A stretch of DNA of 64,000 nt from the NCBI RefSeq assembly GCF_016863615.1, contig NZ_BOPF01000002.1, forward strand, positions 62,001 to 126,000. Direction: 5' to 3'. The stretch is from Virgisporangium aliadipatigenens (GTDB lineage Bacteria; Actinomycetota; Actinomycetes; Mycobacteriales; Micromonosporaceae). Numbering within the stretch: the first letter of the stretch is position 1; each line of letters starts with the position of its first letter. Below, in pieces: positions 35,778 to 45,112 of this stretch. Under the pieces are notes generated by a model. The model worked only from the letters and a program-made list of their open reading frames with translations. It was not told where the DNA came from and searched no databases. The translations under genes were made by a program, and so were the position numbers.

Positions 35778-36557
35778 ATGCGTATGGCCAGACTGTTCAC
35801 GACCGTCGCCGCGGGGATGGCCGCCCTGCTGGCGGTGCCGGCGGCGGCCGCCCCGGCGAGCGGCGGCGCGACGGGCACCTGCGCCCGCACCGGCGCGCTC
35901 TTCTGCGAGGACTTCGAACGCCTCGACACCGGCGGCGCGTCCAGCCTGGACTGGGGCATCGACACCAGGCACGGCACCCTGACCGTGGAACGGCAGCGGG
36001 GCAACAAGCTCCTGCACGTCTCCACCCGGGACAACGGCCGGGCGTTCCTGCGGGTCGACGACTTCGCCGCCCCGGGCAACAGCTTCTACGGGCGGATGCG
36101 CCTGCGCGTCGACGCGTTCCCGACCGCACCGGACTGGGCGCACTTCACCCTGGTCGAACTGACCGGCAGCGGCAGCAGCGAGGTGGTCCGCCCGGTCGGC
36201 GGCCAGTGGGTGCCGACCCTGGGCCGTTCGCTCTGGGGGATCGGCGCCGACGGCGGCCCCACCGGCGACTGGACGAACTGGCGCGAGTCCGCACCCACCC
36301 GCGAGGACGTGTGGCAGTGCGTCGAATGGCGCGTCGAGGCCGCCGACAACCGGGTCGAGGTGCGCTTCGACGGCGTGGCGAACCCGGAGCTGACCGCCTC
36401 CACCAACAGCCACGGCGGCAACGACGTGCCGTTCGTGCTGCCGAGCGTCGACACCGTGAAGATCGGGTGGCAGTTGTACCAGGGCGGCACGACCCCGGGC
36501 CGCTTCGACCTGTGGATCGACGACATCGCCCTCTCCACCCGCCGGCTGGGCTGCTGA
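35778..36557 (+). CDS. Secreted Cip1-like polysaccharide-acting protein
   Basis: 259 aa. A signal peptide (about 1-25, cleavage near AAAAPA) is followed by a beta-jelly-roll. FCEDFERL near 36-43, GRAFLRVDDFAAPGNSFYGR near 87-106, WGIGADGGPTGDWTNWRES near 153-171 and a C-terminal FDLWIDDIALSTRRLGC resemble Cip1, a cellulase-co-regulated fungal protein with bacterial homologues, some linked to glucuronan lyase activity. Enzyme activity is inferred. ATG at 35778; the CebR-like site upstream supports a role in polysaccharide use. Confidence 0.65.
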   Translation: MRMARLFTTVAAGMAALLAVPAAAAPASGGATGTCARTGALFCEDFERLDTGGASSLDWGIDTRHGTLTVERQRGNKLLHVSTRDNGRAFLRVDDFAAPGNSFYGRMRLRVDAFPTAPDWAHFTLVELTGSGSSEVVRPVGGQWVPTLGRSLWGIGADGGPTGDWTNWRESAPTREDVWQCVEWRVEAADNRVEVRFDGVANPELTASTNSHGGNDVPFVLPSVDTVKIGWQLYQGGTTPGRFDLWIDDIALSTRRLGC

Positions 36558-36563
36558 ACGGCG

Positions 36564-37370
36564 TCAGCCGCCGACCGGCGGGAGCCCGGGGACGTTGATG
36601 CTCGGCACCGGTACCGGCAGGGTGGGAACCGGCACCGGCAGGCTGGGCAGGGGCGGCAGGCCGGGGAGGATGCCCCCGGGCGCCGTCGGGCTCGGCTGGG
36701 CGCCGCCGCCGTTGTCTCCGCTGCCGCCGCTGTTGTCCCCGCCGGGCGCGCCGCCGCTGCCGCTTCCGCCGGCCGGGGCGCTCGGGGAGGGCGCGGGTGG
36801 TGCTGGTGACGTTCCCCCGGAAGGAGCCGACGGGGAGACGGCCGGAGCGGGCGGGGTCGCCGGGACCGGCAACCTGCCCCTGATCTCGTCGATGTCGGAA
36901 CGGAGCCGTTGCGCCGTCCCGCGGTCCCGGATCTTCCCGACGCCCTCCGACGCGTCGTCCAACAGCCGGCGGGCCTCGTCGTAACGGCCCGCGTCGACGG
37001 CGGTCCGCGCGCGGGCGATGGTGTGCTCGACGAGCCTGAGGTCGGCCGTCTCGCCGTAGACGGCCTTCGTGACCGGCCACAGTGGACTGTCGGGGCCGGC
37101 GCCGTGGGCCGCGATCGACAGGCCGCCGGCGAGCACCGACGCGGCGGCGACGCCGACGGCCACCCGCCGCCAGAAGGTACGGGCCGGCGCGGGCGGTATC
37201 TCCGGTATCGGCGCCGACTCCGGAATGTCCTCGTCGAGGTCGGTGCGCCACTCCTTCAGCGCCGCCGCGAGGGTGTCGGAGCCGGGGAGGTCGTCGCCAC
37301 GGGACACGGCGTCGAGAAGCTCGTCGATCGCCGCGATCTCGTCCAACGAATGGTCGGTTTCTCCGCTCAT
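36564..37370 (-). CDS. rsdA: Anti-sigma factor of the RsdA type
   Basis: 268 aa. The cytosolic N-terminus (about 1-65) has the short sigma-binding helix region of RsdA proteins. One membrane helix follows (about 66-90, WRRVAVGVAAASVLAGGLSI), then an extracellular helical part with PLWPVTKAVYGE near 95 and a long Pro/Gly/Ser-rich tail. ATG at 37370 forms ATGA with the sigma gene stop. Regulated proteolysis of such anti-sigmas frees the sigma factor. Confidence 0.75.
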   Translation of the reverse strand: MSGETDHSLDEIAAIDELLDAVSRGDDLPGSDTLAAALKEWRTDLDEDIPESAPIPEIPPAPARTFWRRVAVGVAAASVLAGGLSIAAHGAGPDSPLWPVTKAVYGETADLRLVEHTIARARTAVDAGRYDEARRLLDDASEGVGKIRDRGTAQRLRSDIDEIRGRLPVPATPPAPAVSPSAPSGGTSPAPPAPSPSAPAGGSGSGGAPGGDNSGGSGDNGGGAQPSPTAPGGILPGLPPLPSLPVPVPTLPVPVPSINVPGLPPVGG

Positions 37371-37939
37371 GCCGCTGCCTCGTCGGTCAAGGAGTCGCCC
37401 GCAAGCATACGGAGCTTCGCAAGCGCGCGCGCCTGGGTGACCCGGACGGCGGCGGCCGTCATGCCGACCACCTCGCCCACCTCGTCGGCGGCCAACCCCA
37501 CCGCGACCCGCAGCAGGATGATCTCCCGCTGGGTTTCCGGCAGCCGGGCGAGCAGCCCGGAGAGGCGCCGGGCGAGGTCGGTGCTGACCGCGTGCTGCTC
37601 CGGACCGGGCTCGGGGGAGGGGGTGGCGGGCACCTCGCCGGTGTCGGTGACGGCCAGGTCGCGCACGGCCGCGCGGTGCGCGTCGGCGACCTTGTGCGCG
37701 GCGATCCGGTACACGAACGCCGAGAACGGTTTGCCCACGTCGCGATAGGTCGGCAGGGCGCGCAGCAGGGCCAGGCACACCTCCTGGGCGACGTCGTCGG
37801 CGGTCGTGTAGGCGCCGCCGATGCGGCCGAGGCGCGCACGGCAGTAGCGCACCAGGCCGGGGCGGACCTGGGCGAGCAGCGTCGCCGTCGCGTCCGGGTC
37901 GCGGCGGGCGGCCCGGACCACGAGGCCGGACTCGATCAC
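37367..37939 (-). CDS. shbA: ECF sigma factor, SigD/ShbA-like
   Basis: 190 aa. Region 2 spans about 20-85 with LVRYCRARLGR, ADDVAQEVCLALLRALPTYR and FVYRIAAHKVADAHRA, closely resembling mycobacterial SigD and Streptomyces ShbA. Region 4 spans about 130-180 (LPETQREIILLRVAVGLAAD, AAAVRVTQARALAKLR). ShbA is a major growth-related sigma that drives hrdB in Streptomyces. It is coupled to its anti-sigma and divergent from the Mce operon. Confidence 0.85.
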   Translation of the reverse strand: MIESGLVVRAARRDPDATATLLAQVRPGLVRYCRARLGRIGGAYTTADDVAQEVCLALLRALPTYRDVGKPFSAFVYRIAAHKVADAHRAAVRDLAVTDTGEVPATPSPEPGPEQHAVSTDLARRLSGLLARLPETQREIILLRVAVGLAADEVGEVVGMTAAAVRVTQARALAKLRMLAGDSLTDEAAA

Positions 37940-37994
37940 GAGGGTCAGGGGGTGTCCTCGGCGCGTGAGTGGACTGGGGAGGTGGGTGGGGGTG

Positions 37995-38012
37995 GGTTAC
38001 CGGAGCGTAACC
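37995..38012. promoter_or_regulatory. Inverted repeat between sigD/shbA-like gene and Mce operon
   Basis: GGTTAC-CGGAGC-GTAACC, 6-bp arms. It is 55 bp upstream of the sigma start and 71 bp upstream of the Mce ATPase start, so it may be an operator shared by both divergent units. Confidence 0.4.
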
Positions 38013-38083
38013 TCACGCCCTCGGCGCCACCACCCGGAGAAAAAAGTTGTTACGCGGCGGCCGCCGCCCGCGATGTCTCATGC

Positions 38084-39031
38084 ATGGGCGTCGAGGTACG
38101 CGTCGTCGGACTGACGAAGTCGTTCGGGCGGCAGCCGGTGTGGTCGAACGTGACCCTCACCCTGCCGGCCGGCGAGATCTCCGTGCTGCTCGGCCCCTCC
38201 GGCACCGGCAAGTCGGTCTTCCTCAAGACGCTCGTGGGCCTGCTCAAGCCCGATCGCGGGCAGATCTGGATCGACGGGAAGAACCTGCCCAAACTGAACG
38301 AGCGCGCGCTCTACAAGACCCGACGCCTCTTCGGGGTGCTGTTCCAGGACGGCGCGCTCTTCGGCTCGATGAACATCTACGACAACGTGGCGTTCCCGCT
38401 GCGCGAGCACACCCGCCGCACCGAGGCCGAGATCCGTCGCGTCGTCACGGAGAAGCTCGACATGGTGGGCCTGGTCGGCGCCGAACGGAAGCTGCCCGGC
38501 GAGATCTCCGGCGGGATGCGCAAGCGCGCCGGACTGGCCCGCGCGCTGGTGCTCGACCCGGAGATCATCCTCTTCGACGAACCGGACTCCGGCCTGGATC
38601 CGGTGCGCACGGCCTATCTCAACCAGCTCATCATCGACCTGAACCAGCAGACCGGTGCGACGTTCCTCATCGTCACGCACGACATCAACACCGCCCGCAC
38701 CGTGCCGGACAACATCGGGCTCATCTACCACGGGCAGCTGGCGATGTTCGGGCCGCGCGAGATGCTGCTGTCGAGCACCGAGCCGGTCGTGCGGCAGTTC
38801 CTCAACGCGCAGCGCGTCGGGCCGATCGGCATGGCCGAGGAGAAGGACGCCGACGAGCTGAAGGCCGAGGCCGACGCCGGTGTGTCGCTGCCGCCGCTGC
38901 CGCCGATTCCCCTGCAGTTGCAGCCCTCCGACGGCCGGCCGCGCGCCGCCGAACGCCCCGCCGGCCAGTGGTGCGCGGAGAACGGCGTCACGCCGCCGGA
39001 GGGATCCTTCAGGGAAGAGGTCCCCGTATGA
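38084..39031 (+). CDS. Mce-system ABC ATPase (MlaF/Mkl type)
   Basis: 315 aa. Walker A GPSGTGKS is near 37-44, signature ISGGMRKRAGLARAL near 144 and Walker B IILFDEPDSGLDPVR near 164. The signature ISGGMRKR and the GLDP switch are typical of MlaF/MceG ATPases. A C-terminal extension (about 250-315) is the type that stabilises MceG in actinobacteria. It powers import of lipids or sterols through the Mce complex. ATG at 38084; ATGA overlap with the first permease. Confidence 0.92.
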   Translation: MGVEVRVVGLTKSFGRQPVWSNVTLTLPAGEISVLLGPSGTGKSVFLKTLVGLLKPDRGQIWIDGKNLPKLNERALYKTRRLFGVLFQDGALFGSMNIYDNVAFPLREHTRRTEAEIRRVVTEKLDMVGLVGAERKLPGEISGGMRKRAGLARALVLDPEIILFDEPDSGLDPVRTAYLNQLIIDLNQQTGATFLIVTHDINTARTVPDNIGLIYHGQLAMFGPREMLLSSTEPVVRQFLNAQRVGPIGMAEEKDADELKAEADAGVSLPPLPPIPLQLQPSDGRPRAAERPAGQWCAENGVTPPEGSFREEVPV

Positions 39032-39795
39032 AAGGTGGGAAGGCGCTCGCCGAGACCGGGGACTTCTTCGCGTTCTGCCTCGACACCATCCTCGGGCTGG
39101 CGAAGCGGCCCTGGCAGGTGCGGGAGTTCATCCAGCAGGCGTGGTTCATCAGCTCCGTGTCGATCCTGCCGGCGGCGCTGGTGTCCATCCCGTTCGGGGC
39201 GGTCATCGCGTTGCAGCTCGGTTCCCTGGTGCGCCAGCTCGGGGCGCAGTCGTTCACCGGGGCGGCGTCCGTGCTGGCGGTCGTGCGGGAGGCGGGGCCG
39301 ATCGTCACGGCGCTCATCATCGCCGGGGCCGGCGGGTCGGCGATCTGTGCCGACCTCGGTTCGCGGAAGATCCGCGAGGAACTCGACGCCATGCAGGTGC
39401 TGGGGATCGACCCGGTGCGCCGCCTCGTCACGCCGCGCGTGGTCGCCGCGATGATCGTCGCCGTGCTGCTGAACGGGCTCGTCTCCGTCGTCGGGGTCGC
39501 CGGCGGCTACTTCTTCAACGTCGTGCTGCAGGGCGGCACCCCGGGCGCGTACCTGGCCAGCTTCCAGGCCCTGGGGCAGCTGCCCGACCTGCTCGTGGGG
39601 GAGGTGAAGGCGCTGCTGTTCGGCATGGTCGCCGCGCTCGTGGCCGCCTACAAGGGAATGACGGCGAAGGGCGGCCCGAAGGGCGTGGGCGACGCCGTCA
39701 ACCAGACCGTGGTCATCACGTTCATGCTGCTGTTCGCGATGAACTTCGTCATCACGGCGATCTACTTCCAGGTCGTTCCCCAGAAGGGATCCTGA
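39028..39795 (+). CDS. yrbEA: MlaE-family permease YrbEA
   Basis: 255 aa with five to six membrane helices. VREAGPIVTALIIAGAGGSA near 87-106 and LGSRKIREELDAMQVLGIDP near 110-129 are the MlaE signatures (the EExDAMxxLGxDP coupling helix for the ATPase). It pairs with YrbEB in the inner-membrane core of the Mce importer. Coupled on both sides by ATGA and TGATG overlaps. Confidence 0.93.
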   Translation: MKGGKALAETGDFFAFCLDTILGLAKRPWQVREFIQQAWFISSVSILPAALVSIPFGAVIALQLGSLVRQLGAQSFTGAASVLAVVREAGPIVTALIIAGAGGSAICADLGSRKIREELDAMQVLGIDPVRRLVTPRVVAAMIVAVLLNGLVSVVGVAGGYFFNVVLQGGTPGAYLASFQALGQLPDLLVGEVKALLFGMVAALVAAYKGMTAKGGPKGVGDAVNQTVVITFMLLFAMNFVITAIYFQVVPQKGS

Positions 39796-40586
39796 TGATC
39801 CTTGATCAGCTGGGCGGGCAGCTCGCCTTCTACGTCAAGGCCTTCGCGTGGGCGCCGCGGACGGTGCGGCGGTACAAGCGGGAGATCATGCGGCTGCTCG
39901 CCGAGGTGACGTTCGGGACCGGCGCGCTCGCCGTCGTCGGCGGGACCGTCGGCGTGATCACGTTCCTCACCTTCTTCACGGGAACGGAGGTGGGCCTGCA
40001 GGGCTACCAGGCGTTGGACCAGCTGGGCAGCAGCGCCTTCACCGGCTTCATCTCGGCGTACTTCAACACCCGGGAGATCTCCCCGCTGGTGGCGGCGCTG
40101 GCGCTGTCGGCGACGGTCGGGTGCGGGTTCACCGCGCAGCTCGGCGCGATGCGCATCTCCGAGGAGGTGGACGCCCTGGAGGTGATGGGCGTGCCGTCGT
40201 TGCCGTTCCTCGTCACCACGCGCATGATCGCCGGCTTCATCGCGGTCGTCCCGCTGTACGTGCTGGGCCTGCTCGCCAGCTACCTCGCGACGCGCACGAT
40301 GGCGATCGTCTACTTCGGACAGTCGGCCGGCACGTACGACTACTACTTCCATCTGTTCCTGCCGCCGGGCGACGTGCTGTGGTCGTTCGGGAAGGTGCTC
40401 GGCTTCAGCGTCATCGTCGTGCTGGTGCACTGCTACTACGGCTACACCGCCTCGGGCGGGCCGGCCGGCGTGGGGATCGCCGTGGGGCGCGCGGTGCGCA
40501 CCGCCATCGTGACGGTCAACGTCGTCGACTTCTTCATGTCGCTGGCCATCTGGGGCGCCACCACGACCGTGCGGATCGCGGGGTGA
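39795..40586 (+). CDS. yrbEB: MlaE-family permease YrbEB
   Basis: 263 aa. VGCGFTAQLGAMRISEEVDA near 112-131 and LEVMGVPSLPFLVTTRM form the ATPase-coupling region. Five helices. ATG at 39795 overlaps the YrbEA stop; its own TGA overlaps the GTG of mceA. Together with YrbEA it forms the heterodimeric permease. Confidence 0.93.
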   Translation: MILDQLGGQLAFYVKAFAWAPRTVRRYKREIMRLLAEVTFGTGALAVVGGTVGVITFLTFFTGTEVGLQGYQALDQLGSSAFTGFISAYFNTREISPLVAALALSATVGCGFTAQLGAMRISEEVDALEVMGVPSLPFLVTTRMIAGFIAVVPLYVLGLLASYLATRTMAIVYFGQSAGTYDYYFHLFLPPGDVLWSFGKVLGFSVIVVLVHCYYGYTASGGPAGVGIAVGRAVRTAIVTVNVVDFFMSLAIWGATTTVRIAG

Positions 40587-41881
40587 ACGCCGTGTGGCGC
40601 AACCGCCTGCTCGGGATCGCGTTCGTCGCCGTGCTCGCGGCCGGGGTGACCCTGTCCGTGCTGCAGTACCGCAAGGCCTTCACCCCGGTCGACTGGGTGA
40701 CGCTGGACGCCGACCACACCGGCATGCAGCTGAGCAGGGGCGCCGACGTGAAGCTGTACGGGGTGGTCGTCGGCGACGTGCGTGCCGTGTCGAGCGACGG
40801 TTCGCGCGCCCGGCTGCGGCTCGCGCTCGACCCCGACCTGACCGACCGGATCCCCGCGAACGTGACCGCCCGGCTGCTGCCGAAGACGCTCTTCGGGGAG
40901 CGCTACGTGGCGCTCGTCCCGCCGGCCGAACCCGCGAGCATCCCGATCCGCGACGGCGCCCGCATCGGCCAGGACCACAGCAGCAGCGCGATCGAACTCG
41001 AACGCGTCCTCGACGGCGCCCTGCCGCTGCTCCAGTCGATCCACCCGGACAAGCTCGCCTCGACGCTGGCGGCCGTCGCGACGGCGTTGGACGGCCGGGG
41101 CGAACAGCTCGGCGCCACCGTCGAGGCGCTCGACACCTACCTGAAGGCGCTCAACCCGGAGCTGCCCACGCTCATGGCCGACGTGCAGCGCCTGGCGACG
41201 GTGCTCGACACCTACGAGGGTGCGCTCCCCGACCTCCTGTCGATCCTGAACGACATCACCGTCACGGCCACCACCGTCACCGACCACAGTGGACAGTTGG
41301 CCGCGCTGTGGGCCGACGCGACGCGGGCCGCCGACACGGGCAGCGGCTTCCTGGGCCGGCACGGCGAGCAGTTGATCCGGCTCGGTGACGTCAGCCGCCC
41401 GGTCCTCGAACTCCTCGCTGCCTACGCGCCCGAGTTCCCCTGCCTGATGCAGGGCCTCGTCACGCTGCAGCCGCGGGTCGAACAGGTCTTCGTCAACGGC
41501 CGCATGCACATCACGTTGGAGATCACCAGGGACAACGGCAAGTACGTGCCCGGCCGGGACGCCCCGGTCTACGGCGCGAACGACGGCCCGAACTGTCGCG
41601 GCCTGCCCAACCCGCCGGCGCCCGCGCCGCAGGTGCCGATCAACGACGGCTACGACTACGGCGCGAACCGCCCACCGGCCCCGCCGATCCCGGTCGGCCC
41701 GATCCCGGCTCCCGGCACACCCGTGCCGCCCGCCATGGGCACCGCCGGAACACCCGAGGAGAGCAGCGTCGTGAAGCCCATCGTCGGCGCCGCCACCGGT
41801 GTGCCGCCCGCCGAGGTGCCCGACATCGCCCTCATCCTGTGGGGCCCGCTGCTGCGCGGAGCGGTGGTGAGCGCGACATGA
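40583..41881 (+). CDS. mceA: Mce-family substrate-binding protein MceA
   Basis: 432 aa. One N-terminal helix (about 9-27), an MCE/MlaD beta-barrel domain (about 38-115: MQLSRGADVKLYGVVVGDVR, LFGERYVAL), a long helical region (about 130-290) and a Pro-rich tail with two Cys (PCLMQG, NCRGLP). The six Mce proteins assemble into a hexameric tube across the envelope. GTG at 40583 (GTGA overlap). Confidence 0.92.
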   Translation: MNAVWRNRLLGIAFVAVLAAGVTLSVLQYRKAFTPVDWVTLDADHTGMQLSRGADVKLYGVVVGDVRAVSSDGSRARLRLALDPDLTDRIPANVTARLLPKTLFGERYVALVPPAEPASIPIRDGARIGQDHSSSAIELERVLDGALPLLQSIHPDKLASTLAAVATALDGRGEQLGATVEALDTYLKALNPELPTLMADVQRLATVLDTYEGALPDLLSILNDITVTATTVTDHSGQLAALWADATRAADTGSGFLGRHGEQLIRLGDVSRPVLELLAAYAPEFPCLMQGLVTLQPRVEQVFVNGRMHITLEITRDNGKYVPGRDAPVYGANDGPNCRGLPNPPAPAPQVPINDGYDYGANRPPAPPIPVGPIPAPGTPVPPAMGTAGTPEESSVVKPIVGAATGVPPAEVPDIALILWGPLLRGAVVSAT

Positions 41882-42897
41882 CCCGCAACGTCACCGCGCC
41901 GCTCGTGAAGCTCATCGTCTTCGCGGTCGTCACGATCGTGCTCACCGGCCTGCTGGCGCGCACGCTCGGCGCGTTCGCCGACGGGGGAACCACCTACCGG
42001 GCCCGGTTCACGGACGTCACCGGGCTGCTCGACGGCGACGACGTGCGCATCGCCGGGGTGCGCGTCGGGGCCGTGCGGGGCATCCGGGTGGTGGGCGGCG
42101 ACACGGCGGAGGTGTCGTTCACGGTGCGGGACGATGTGCCGCTGTCCACGGGTGTGCTCGCGAAGATCCGCTACCGGAACCTCGTGGGGCAACGGTATCT
42201 GGCGCTGTCCGAGGGGCCGGGCGGCGGGGCGTTGCGCGCCGGTGGGCTGATCCCGCTCGCGCAGACCTCGCCGGCGCTGGACCTGACCGTGCTGTTCAAC
42301 GGTTTCCGGCCGCTGTTCACCGCGCTCTCCCCGGAGGAGGTCAACCGGCTGTCGTACGAGATCATCAAGGTGCTGCAGGGGGAGAGCGGCACGGTGTCGA
42401 GCCTCCTCGCGCGCACCGCGTCGCTGACGCACACGCTGGCCGACCGCGACGCCGTCATCGGACGGGTCATCACCAACCTGAACGCCGTCCTGTCCACACT
42501 GGACGGTCGGGAGGGTGCGCTGGATCAGACGATCGCGCAGCTGCAGCAGTTCGTCTCCGGGCTGTCGGCCGACCGGGAGGCGATCGGCACCGCGCTGACC
42601 AACCTGGGCGCGCTGACCGTGGCGACCGGTTCGCTCCTCGGCGAGGCCCGTCCCGCGATCGCGAACGACGTCGCCGGCCTGCGCGACGTCGCCGGCAATC
42701 TCAACGCCGGCTCCGCCGCCATCGACCGCACGCTCGCCGGCCTGCCCGGCCGGTACGAGGACCTGACGCGCGTGGCGTCGCACGGCTCCTGGTTCAACTT
42801 CTACATGTGCGACTTCGACGGCCGCATCGGCCTCGCCGGCCAGCCGGTCATCGACACCCCGACCTTCAACTCACCGGCAGCCAGGTGCGCGGCATGA
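41878..42897 (+). CDS. mceB: Mce-family protein MceB
   Basis: 339 aa. N-terminal helix about 8-28, MCE domain about 38-115 (VTGLLDGDDVRIAGVRVGAV, NLVGQRYLAL), then coiled-coil helices. A C-terminal Cys-rich end (YMCDFDG, ARCAA) is typical of MceB. Coupled by ATGA on both sides. Confidence 0.92.
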   Translation: MTRNVTAPLVKLIVFAVVTIVLTGLLARTLGAFADGGTTYRARFTDVTGLLDGDDVRIAGVRVGAVRGIRVVGGDTAEVSFTVRDDVPLSTGVLAKIRYRNLVGQRYLALSEGPGGGALRAGGLIPLAQTSPALDLTVLFNGFRPLFTALSPEEVNRLSYEIIKVLQGESGTVSSLLARTASLTHTLADRDAVIGRVITNLNAVLSTLDGREGALDQTIAQLQQFVSGLSADREAIGTALTNLGALTVATGSLLGEARPAIANDVAGLRDVAGNLNAGSAAIDRTLAGLPGRYEDLTRVASHGSWFNFYMCDFDGRIGLAGQPVIDTPTFNSPAARCAA

Positions 42898-43895
42898 GGA
42901 AACTGCATTGGAAGCCTTTCCGGGAAAGGGATCCGAAGGCCGTCGGCGCGGTGAGCCTGCTGACGCTGGTGGCACTGGTGGCGATCGCGTTCCACCTCGA
43001 CGACCTGGCGACGCTCACCGCCGCCGGCAACTACCGGGCGGCGTTCCGGGACGCGAGCGGGTTGGCGCCGGGCAACGAGGTGCGCGTCGCCGGCGTGAAG
43101 GTCGGTGAGGTCACCGGCATCGGCCTCGCCCGGGGCGCCGACGGTCCCTATGTGCGGGTGGAGTTCCGGCTCGACGACGAGGGGATCCGGCTCGGGCGCG
43201 ACACCGGGGCGACCATCCGCATCAAGACGATCCTCGGGCAGAAGTACCTCGCCGTCGCGCCGGCCGGCGACGGGAGGCTCGCCGACGGTGCGCAGATCCC
43301 GCTCTCGCGCACGGCGGCGCCGTTCGACGTGATCCAGGCCGTGAGCGGGCTCGCCGGTGCGCTCAACGGGATCGACTCGCAGCAGCTCGCGTCGGCGTTC
43401 ACGGTGCTGTCGCAGACGTTCGCGGACACGCCGGCCAGTGTGCGGTCGTCGCTGTCGGGCCTGTCGCGGCTGTCGAAGACCGTCGCCGACCGCGACGCGC
43501 AGCTGCGCGAGCTGCTCCACCGGGCGGATTCCGTGACGGGGGTGCTGGCCGCGCGGGACACCGAGTTCCAGAAACTGGTCTCCGACGGGAGCGCGCTGCT
43601 CGCGGAGGTGAGCCGCCGTCGCGACGCCATCCACAACCTTCTCGTGGGAACTGACGCGTTGTCCACCCAACTCAGCGGGCTCATCGCCGACAACCGGGCG
43701 CAGTTGGCGCCGGCGCTGGCCGAACTGCGCGGCGTCGTGGCGATCCTGCAACGCAACCGCACCAACCTCGAACAGACCATCCAGAAGATGGGCCCGTTCG
43801 TGACCGCCTTCGCCAACGTGGTCGGCAACGGCCGCTGGTTCGACTCCTATCTGGACGGTCTGCTCCAGCCCTACGTGCCGGGGGACCCGCGATGA
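42894..43895 (+). CDS. mceC: Mce-family protein MceC
   Basis: 333 aa. N-terminal helix about 17-35, MCE domain about 45-130 (ASGLAPGNEVRVAGVKVGEV, ILGQKYLAVAP), helical domain to about 310. ATG at 42894 in an ATGA overlap. No Pro-rich tail, unlike MceA, E and F. Confidence 0.92.
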   Translation: MRKLHWKPFRERDPKAVGAVSLLTLVALVAIAFHLDDLATLTAAGNYRAAFRDASGLAPGNEVRVAGVKVGEVTGIGLARGADGPYVRVEFRLDDEGIRLGRDTGATIRIKTILGQKYLAVAPAGDGRLADGAQIPLSRTAAPFDVIQAVSGLAGALNGIDSQQLASAFTVLSQTFADTPASVRSSLSGLSRLSKTVADRDAQLRELLHRADSVTGVLAARDTEFQKLVSDGSALLAEVSRRRDAIHNLLVGTDALSTQLSGLIADNRAQLAPALAELRGVVAILQRNRTNLEQTIQKMGPFVTAFANVVGNGRWFDSYLDGLLQPYVPGDPR

Positions 43896-45112
43896 GAAGA
43901 AGGGTCGCTCTCCTCACGGTCATCATCGTCGCGGTCGCCGTGGCGATTCCGGTGTGGCGGCTGCAGGAGCCGCAACGCACACTTGTCGCGCACTTCACCC
44001 GGGTGATCGGCATCTACCCCGGCTCCGACGTGCGGGTGCTGGGCGTGAAGGTCGGCGAGGTGGTGAGCGTACGCCCCGAGGGTCGCACCGTGCGGGTGAG
44101 CCTGCGCTACGACCGCGCGCAGCGCTTCCCCGCCGACGCGCAGGCCGTCATCGTGCCGCCGAGCATCGTCAGCGACCGCTACGTGCAGCTGACCCCGGCG
44201 TGGAACGGCGGTGCGGCGCTGCCCGACGGCGCGGACCTGCCGGTCGAACGGACCGCCGCACCGCTGGAGATCGACGACATCTACCGGGCGCTGGACGAGT
44301 TCAACCGGGCGCTGGGGCCCGAGGGTGCCAACGCCGACGGCGCGCTCAGCGACCTGCTCGCCACCGGCCGCGCCAACCTGGAGGGCAACGGCGCCGACCT
44401 GAACGCCACGCTCGACGGCGTGAGCAAGGCACTGTCCACTGTGTCCGGTGCGCGCGACGACCTCTTCGGCACCGTGGCGAACCTGCAGAGGCTCGCCACC
44501 GCGCTGGCGCAGAGCGACCGCTACGTGCGGGCGTTCAACCAGCAGCTCGCGGACGTGTCGGAGCAGCTCGCCGCCGAACGGGACGACCTCGCGGCGGCCC
44601 TGCGCGGCCTGGCGCAGGCGCTGGGGGAGGTGACGACGTTCGTGCGGGACAACCGGCAGGCGTTGCGGGACAACGTGACCGCGCTCGCCGACATCACGAC
44701 GGTGCTCGCCCGTCAGCAGCAGGCCATCGTCCAGATCCTCGACGTGGCACCGCTCGCGCTGTCCAACCTGAACCTGGCGTACAACTCGCGTTCGGGCACC
44801 CTCGACACGCGCGACGACCTGCTCGGGCCGTACGACCCGGCGACCTACGTCTGCGCGCTCCTCGCCGAGAACGTGCCGGTCCCGCAGGTGCCGCGGGAGT
44901 GCGTGGCGCTGGCGCACACGCTGAACCTCAAGGGGCTGCCGTTGCCCGACCCGCTGAAGCGGCTGCTCGGCCTGCCCGGGGCGGCACCGCCCACGCCGCC
45001 GGGCGCAGGCGCGGAGAAGCCGGTCACGCCGCCGACCGTGCCGGGCCTGCCGGTCGACCCGGGCGGCGTCCTGGACCGCACGCTCGGCGGGATCCTGGAG
45101 GGCCTGACATGA
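43892..45112 (+). CDS. mceD: Mce-family protein MceD
   Basis: 406 aa. N-terminal helix about 5-22, MCE domain about 35-120 (GIYPGSDVRVLGVKVGEVVS, SDRYVQLTP), helical barrel to about 300, and a short Pro/Gly-rich C-terminus. ATGA overlaps on both sides. Confidence 0.92.
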   Translation: MRRRVALLTVIIVAVAVAIPVWRLQEPQRTLVAHFTRVIGIYPGSDVRVLGVKVGEVVSVRPEGRTVRVSLRYDRAQRFPADAQAVIVPPSIVSDRYVQLTPAWNGGAALPDGADLPVERTAAPLEIDDIYRALDEFNRALGPEGANADGALSDLLATGRANLEGNGADLNATLDGVSKALSTVSGARDDLFGTVANLQRLATALAQSDRYVRAFNQQLADVSEQLAAERDDLAAALRGLAQALGEVTTFVRDNRQALRDNVTALADITTVLARQQQAIVQILDVAPLALSNLNLAYNSRSGTLDTRDDLLGPYDPATYVCALLAENVPVPQVPRECVALAHTLNLKGLPLPDPLKRLLGLPGAAPPTPPGAGAEKPVTPPTVPGLPVDPGGVLDRTLGGILEGLT

